Source of the DNA: Mycobacteroides chelonae
Lineage (GTDB): Bacteria > Actinomycetota > Actinomycetes > Mycobacteriales > Mycobacteriaceae
DNA: 64,000 nt
Assembly: GCF_016767715.1 (NCBI RefSeq)
Contig: NZ_CP050145.1
Location: 1,860,001 to 1,924,000, forward strand
Direction of reading: 5' to 3'
Shown: positions 62,168 through 64,000 of the stretch, piece after piece
Layout of the letters: every line of letters starts with the position of its first letter
Position numbering within the stretch: position 1 is the first letter of the stretch
Notes under the pieces: generated by a model
Database searches by the model: none
Told to the model about the DNA's origin: nothing
The model's input: only the letters and a program-made list of their open reading frames with translations
Program-made: the position numbers and the translations under genes

Positions 62168-63291
62168 TGGGTGTGCGGCTCGCGGACATCATCGGCGTGC
62201 TCGATGCGGCGTATCCGCCCGCGCTCGCCGAATCCTGGGATTCGGTGGGTTTGGTCTGTGGTGATCCAGACCAGCAGATCGACGCGGTAACCGTCGCTGT
62301 TGATGCGACGGCATCGGTGCTCGACGAAATGGACAACACCGGTTCACATCTGCTGTTGGCACACCATCCGCTGCTACTGCGCGGTGTCGACACGGTGGCA
62401 GCCAGCACCCCCAAGGGTGCGTTGATTCATCGTCTCATCCGTTCCGGCGGTGCCTTGTTCACCGCGCACACCAACGCCGATTCGGCGAGCCCCGGTGTGT
62501 CCGACGCGCTGGCCGAAGCCCTTGGGCTGACGGTGACTTCGGTGCTGGCCCCGCAGTTCGCCGACTACGACAAATGGGTGGTGTTCGTGCCCACCGAGTC
62601 GGTAGATACGGTGCGCCGTGCCATGTTCGACGCGGGTGCCGGGCATATCGGCGCCTACTCCGACTGCTCCTGGCGCGTCACCGGCACCGGCCAGTTCCGG
62701 CCGCTTGAGGGTTCGGACCCCACTATCGGTGCGCATGGCGTCGTGGAGCAGGTTGTCGAGGACAGAGTGGAAATGGTGGCCCCGTCCCGGCTGCGCTGTG
62801 CCTTGTTCGCGGCTATCCACGCCGCACACCCCTACGAGGTGCCGGCTATCGACGTATTGCCCATGGCACCGGCCCCGGCGGGCACCGGTTTGGGACGCGT
62901 GGGTGTGCTTGCTGAACCAGAATCCTTACGTGACTTTGCATCCCGAGTAGGTGCCGCGCTGCCGGAAACTGTGTGGGGAACCCGCGCCGCCGGCGATCCG
63001 GACGCGTTGATCAAGACCGTCGCTGTCTGTGGTGGCGCCGGCGACTCGTTACTGAGCGCCGCCATCGGAGCCGGGGTCGACGCGTACGTCACGGCGGATC
63101 TGCGGCACCATCCCGCAGATGAGCACGCACGGGCAAGTAGCGTTGCACTCGTTGACGTGGCGCATTGGGCCAGTGAATTTCCGTGGTGCGCCCAGGCGGC
63201 GCGGGTGCTCGACACGGAGTTCGGGAAGAAGTTGACGACCAAGATCTCACCGATACGCACCGACCCGTGGACATTAGGAGTCAAGGCATGA
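62167..63291 (+). CDS. Nif3-like dinuclear metal-binding protein (DUF34)
   Basis: A 374-residue protein of the conserved NIF3/DUF34 family. N-terminal [20 protein letters not shown] with '[11 protein letters not shown]', [11 protein letters not shown] with metal-binding His pair and FTAHTNAD; the C-terminal half has [12 protein letters not shown] and [11 protein letters not shown]; the middle YqfO-type domain is present. Role unknown, perhaps metal insertion or GTP cyclohydrolase-like. GTG 62167 overlaps the cobC stop TAG. Confidence 0.9.
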   Translation: MGVRLADIIGVLDAAYPPALAESWDSVGLVCGDPDQQIDAVTVAVDATASVLDEMDNTGSHLLLAHHPLLLRGVDTVAASTPKGALIHRLIRSGGALFTAHTNADSASPGVSDALAEALGLTVTSVLAPQFADYDKWVVFVPTESVDTVRRAMFDAGAGHIGAYSDCSWRVTGTGQFRPLEGSDPTIGAHGVVEQVVEDRVEMVAPSRLRCALFAAIHAAHPYEVPAIDVLPMAPAPAGTGLGRVGVLAEPESLRDFASRVGAALPETVWGTRAAGDPDALIKTVAVCGGAGDSLLSAAIGAGVDAYVTADLRHHPADEHARASSVALVDVAHWASEFPWCAQAARVLDTEFGKKLTTKISPIRTDPWTLGVKA

Positions 63292-64000
63292 AAGCCAATC
63301 CGGCACAACAACGTCTACTGGTAGACCTGGCATCGGTGGATGCCGAATTGACGCGCATCGCGCATCGGCGGGCCAATCCTCCGGAACGGCAGGAACACGG
63401 CGAGCTACAGGCACAACAGCGGACCATCCTCGACGAGGTGGGCGCGCTCGGCATCGCCTTGGAGGACCTGGACGTACAGGTGGCCAAGCTGGACGCCGAA
63501 GTCACCGCTGTCCGTCAGCGGGAGGACCGTGACCGCTCGCTGTTGGCCTCAGCCAGCGTGAACCCGAAGGAACTCACCGATATTCAGCACGAGCTCGACA
63601 CCCTTGAGCGTCGTCAATCCAGCCTGGAGGACTCGGAGCTGGAATTGATGGAGCGCCGTGAGGAGCTGCAGGCCCAACAGGCCTCGGCGCAGGCCAACGC
63701 CGACAAGCTCGCGGAGAGGGTGGCGGAGATCGAACGGATCCAGCGTGCGGTTGCCATCGACACCGACGCCGAGGAGAACCAGATTAGGCAGCGTCGTGAC
63801 GGGCTGTCGTCCTCTATCGACGGACCGCTGCTGGAAACCTATGAACGGCAGCGCCGTTCGGGGGGTGCGGGAGCGGGTCTGTTGCAAGGCAACAAGTGCG
63901 GCGCGTGCCGTATCGAGTTGGACCGCGGTGAGCTGGCCCGAATCTCCGCCGCCGATGTCGACGAGGTCCTGCGGTGCTCCGAGTGCAGCGCGATCCTGGT
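63288..64000 (+). CDS. C4-type zinc-ribbon coiled-coil protein (3' end beyond the window)
   Basis: The visible 237 residues are a long coiled coil (about 15-175) followed by a zinc ribbon with CGAC and CSEC. Orthologues follow the Nif3 gene in mycobacteria (Rv2229c). The family is usually 240-250 residues long, so only a few codons are missing. Start ATG 63288 overlaps the previous stop (ATGA). Confidence 0.88.
   Translation, partial: MKANPAQQRLLVDLASVDAELTRIAHRRANPPERQEHGELQAQQRTILDEVGALGIALEDLDVQVAKLDAEVTAVRQREDRDRSLLASASVNPKELTDIQHELDTLERRQSSLEDSELELMERREELQAQQASAQANADKLAERVAEIERIQRAVAIDTDAEENQIRQRRDGLSSSIDGPLLETYERQRRSGGAGAGLLQGNKCGACRIELDRGELARISAADVDEVLRCSECSAIL

Overview
The window reads as high-GC actinobacterial DNA from a mycobacterium. 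The right end carries the block cobD, SURF1, ptpA, HAD-type ptkA, cobC, Nif3-like and C4 zinc-ribbon gene, which matches the order of the M. tuberculosis Rv2229c-Rv2236c neighbourhood as I remember it. The rest has mycobacterial hallmarks: an MspA-type porin, LpqN/LppA/DUF3558 lipoproteins, DUF4333 and DUF6636 proteins, WXG-type secretion-associated proteins and a DUF1023 hydrolase. A rapid grower, possibly of the abscessus/chelonae group, is a reasonable guess but not proven.

Layout. (1) Positions 1-13.7 kb are a phage-derived element: tyrosine integrase, divergent excisionase-like HTH gene with a palindromic operator, RepA-like ATPase followed by a repeat cluster that may be an origin, serine recombinase with res-like repeats, a string of overlapping small genes, and a terminase large subunit. 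No capsid, portal or tail genes are seen, so it resembles a satellite or remnant. Its right end holds cargo: a RibD-like deaminase fused to an unknown domain and a HEPN-like protein. (2) At 13692-13748 and 41456-41512 lies the same 57-bp direct repeat, containing the 3' half of a tRNA-Val(TAC) gene. The 27.8 kb between them looks like a second island integrated at the same tRNA site. Its centre (18.2-31.1 kb) is a six-gene, tightly coupled operon: two DUF4132 proteins, MoxR AAA+ ATPase, DUF5682 protein, VWA protein and SWIM zinc-finger protein. This is the counterpart of E. coli yehI-yehL-yehM-yehP-yehQ, here with DUF4132 duplicated. It is the best candidate in the window for an undescribed NTP-dependent conflict or stress system. 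Around it are many small secreted, membrane and orphan genes, several broken by single-base shifts (cREC protein, PD-(D/E)xK endonuclease, a membrane paralogue).

(3) From 41.5 to 56.2 kb is a cell-envelope region: SRPBCC protein, SnoaL-like lipoprotein, an MspA-porin operon and further lipoproteins. A complete IS21-family insertion sequence (46719-49360, 6-bp target duplication) splits a DUF1023 alpha/beta-hydrolase gene that reads in frame again when the IS is removed. A four-gene type VII-secretion-associated operon with a DUF2235 hydrolase follows. (4) From 56.3 kb on is conserved chromosomal core: NicT-type nickel transporter, DUF2236 protein, then the cobD-ptpA-cobC block.

How the parts work together: the left element and the central island seem to have used one tRNA attachment site in turn, each with its own candidate integrase arm-type repeats. 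Cargo with nucleic-acid-targeting or regulated-ATPase character sits next to the attachment sites. The core to the right is intact, so the frameshifts concentrated in the mobile part suggest decay there, although sequencing indels in short homopolymers must be excluded.
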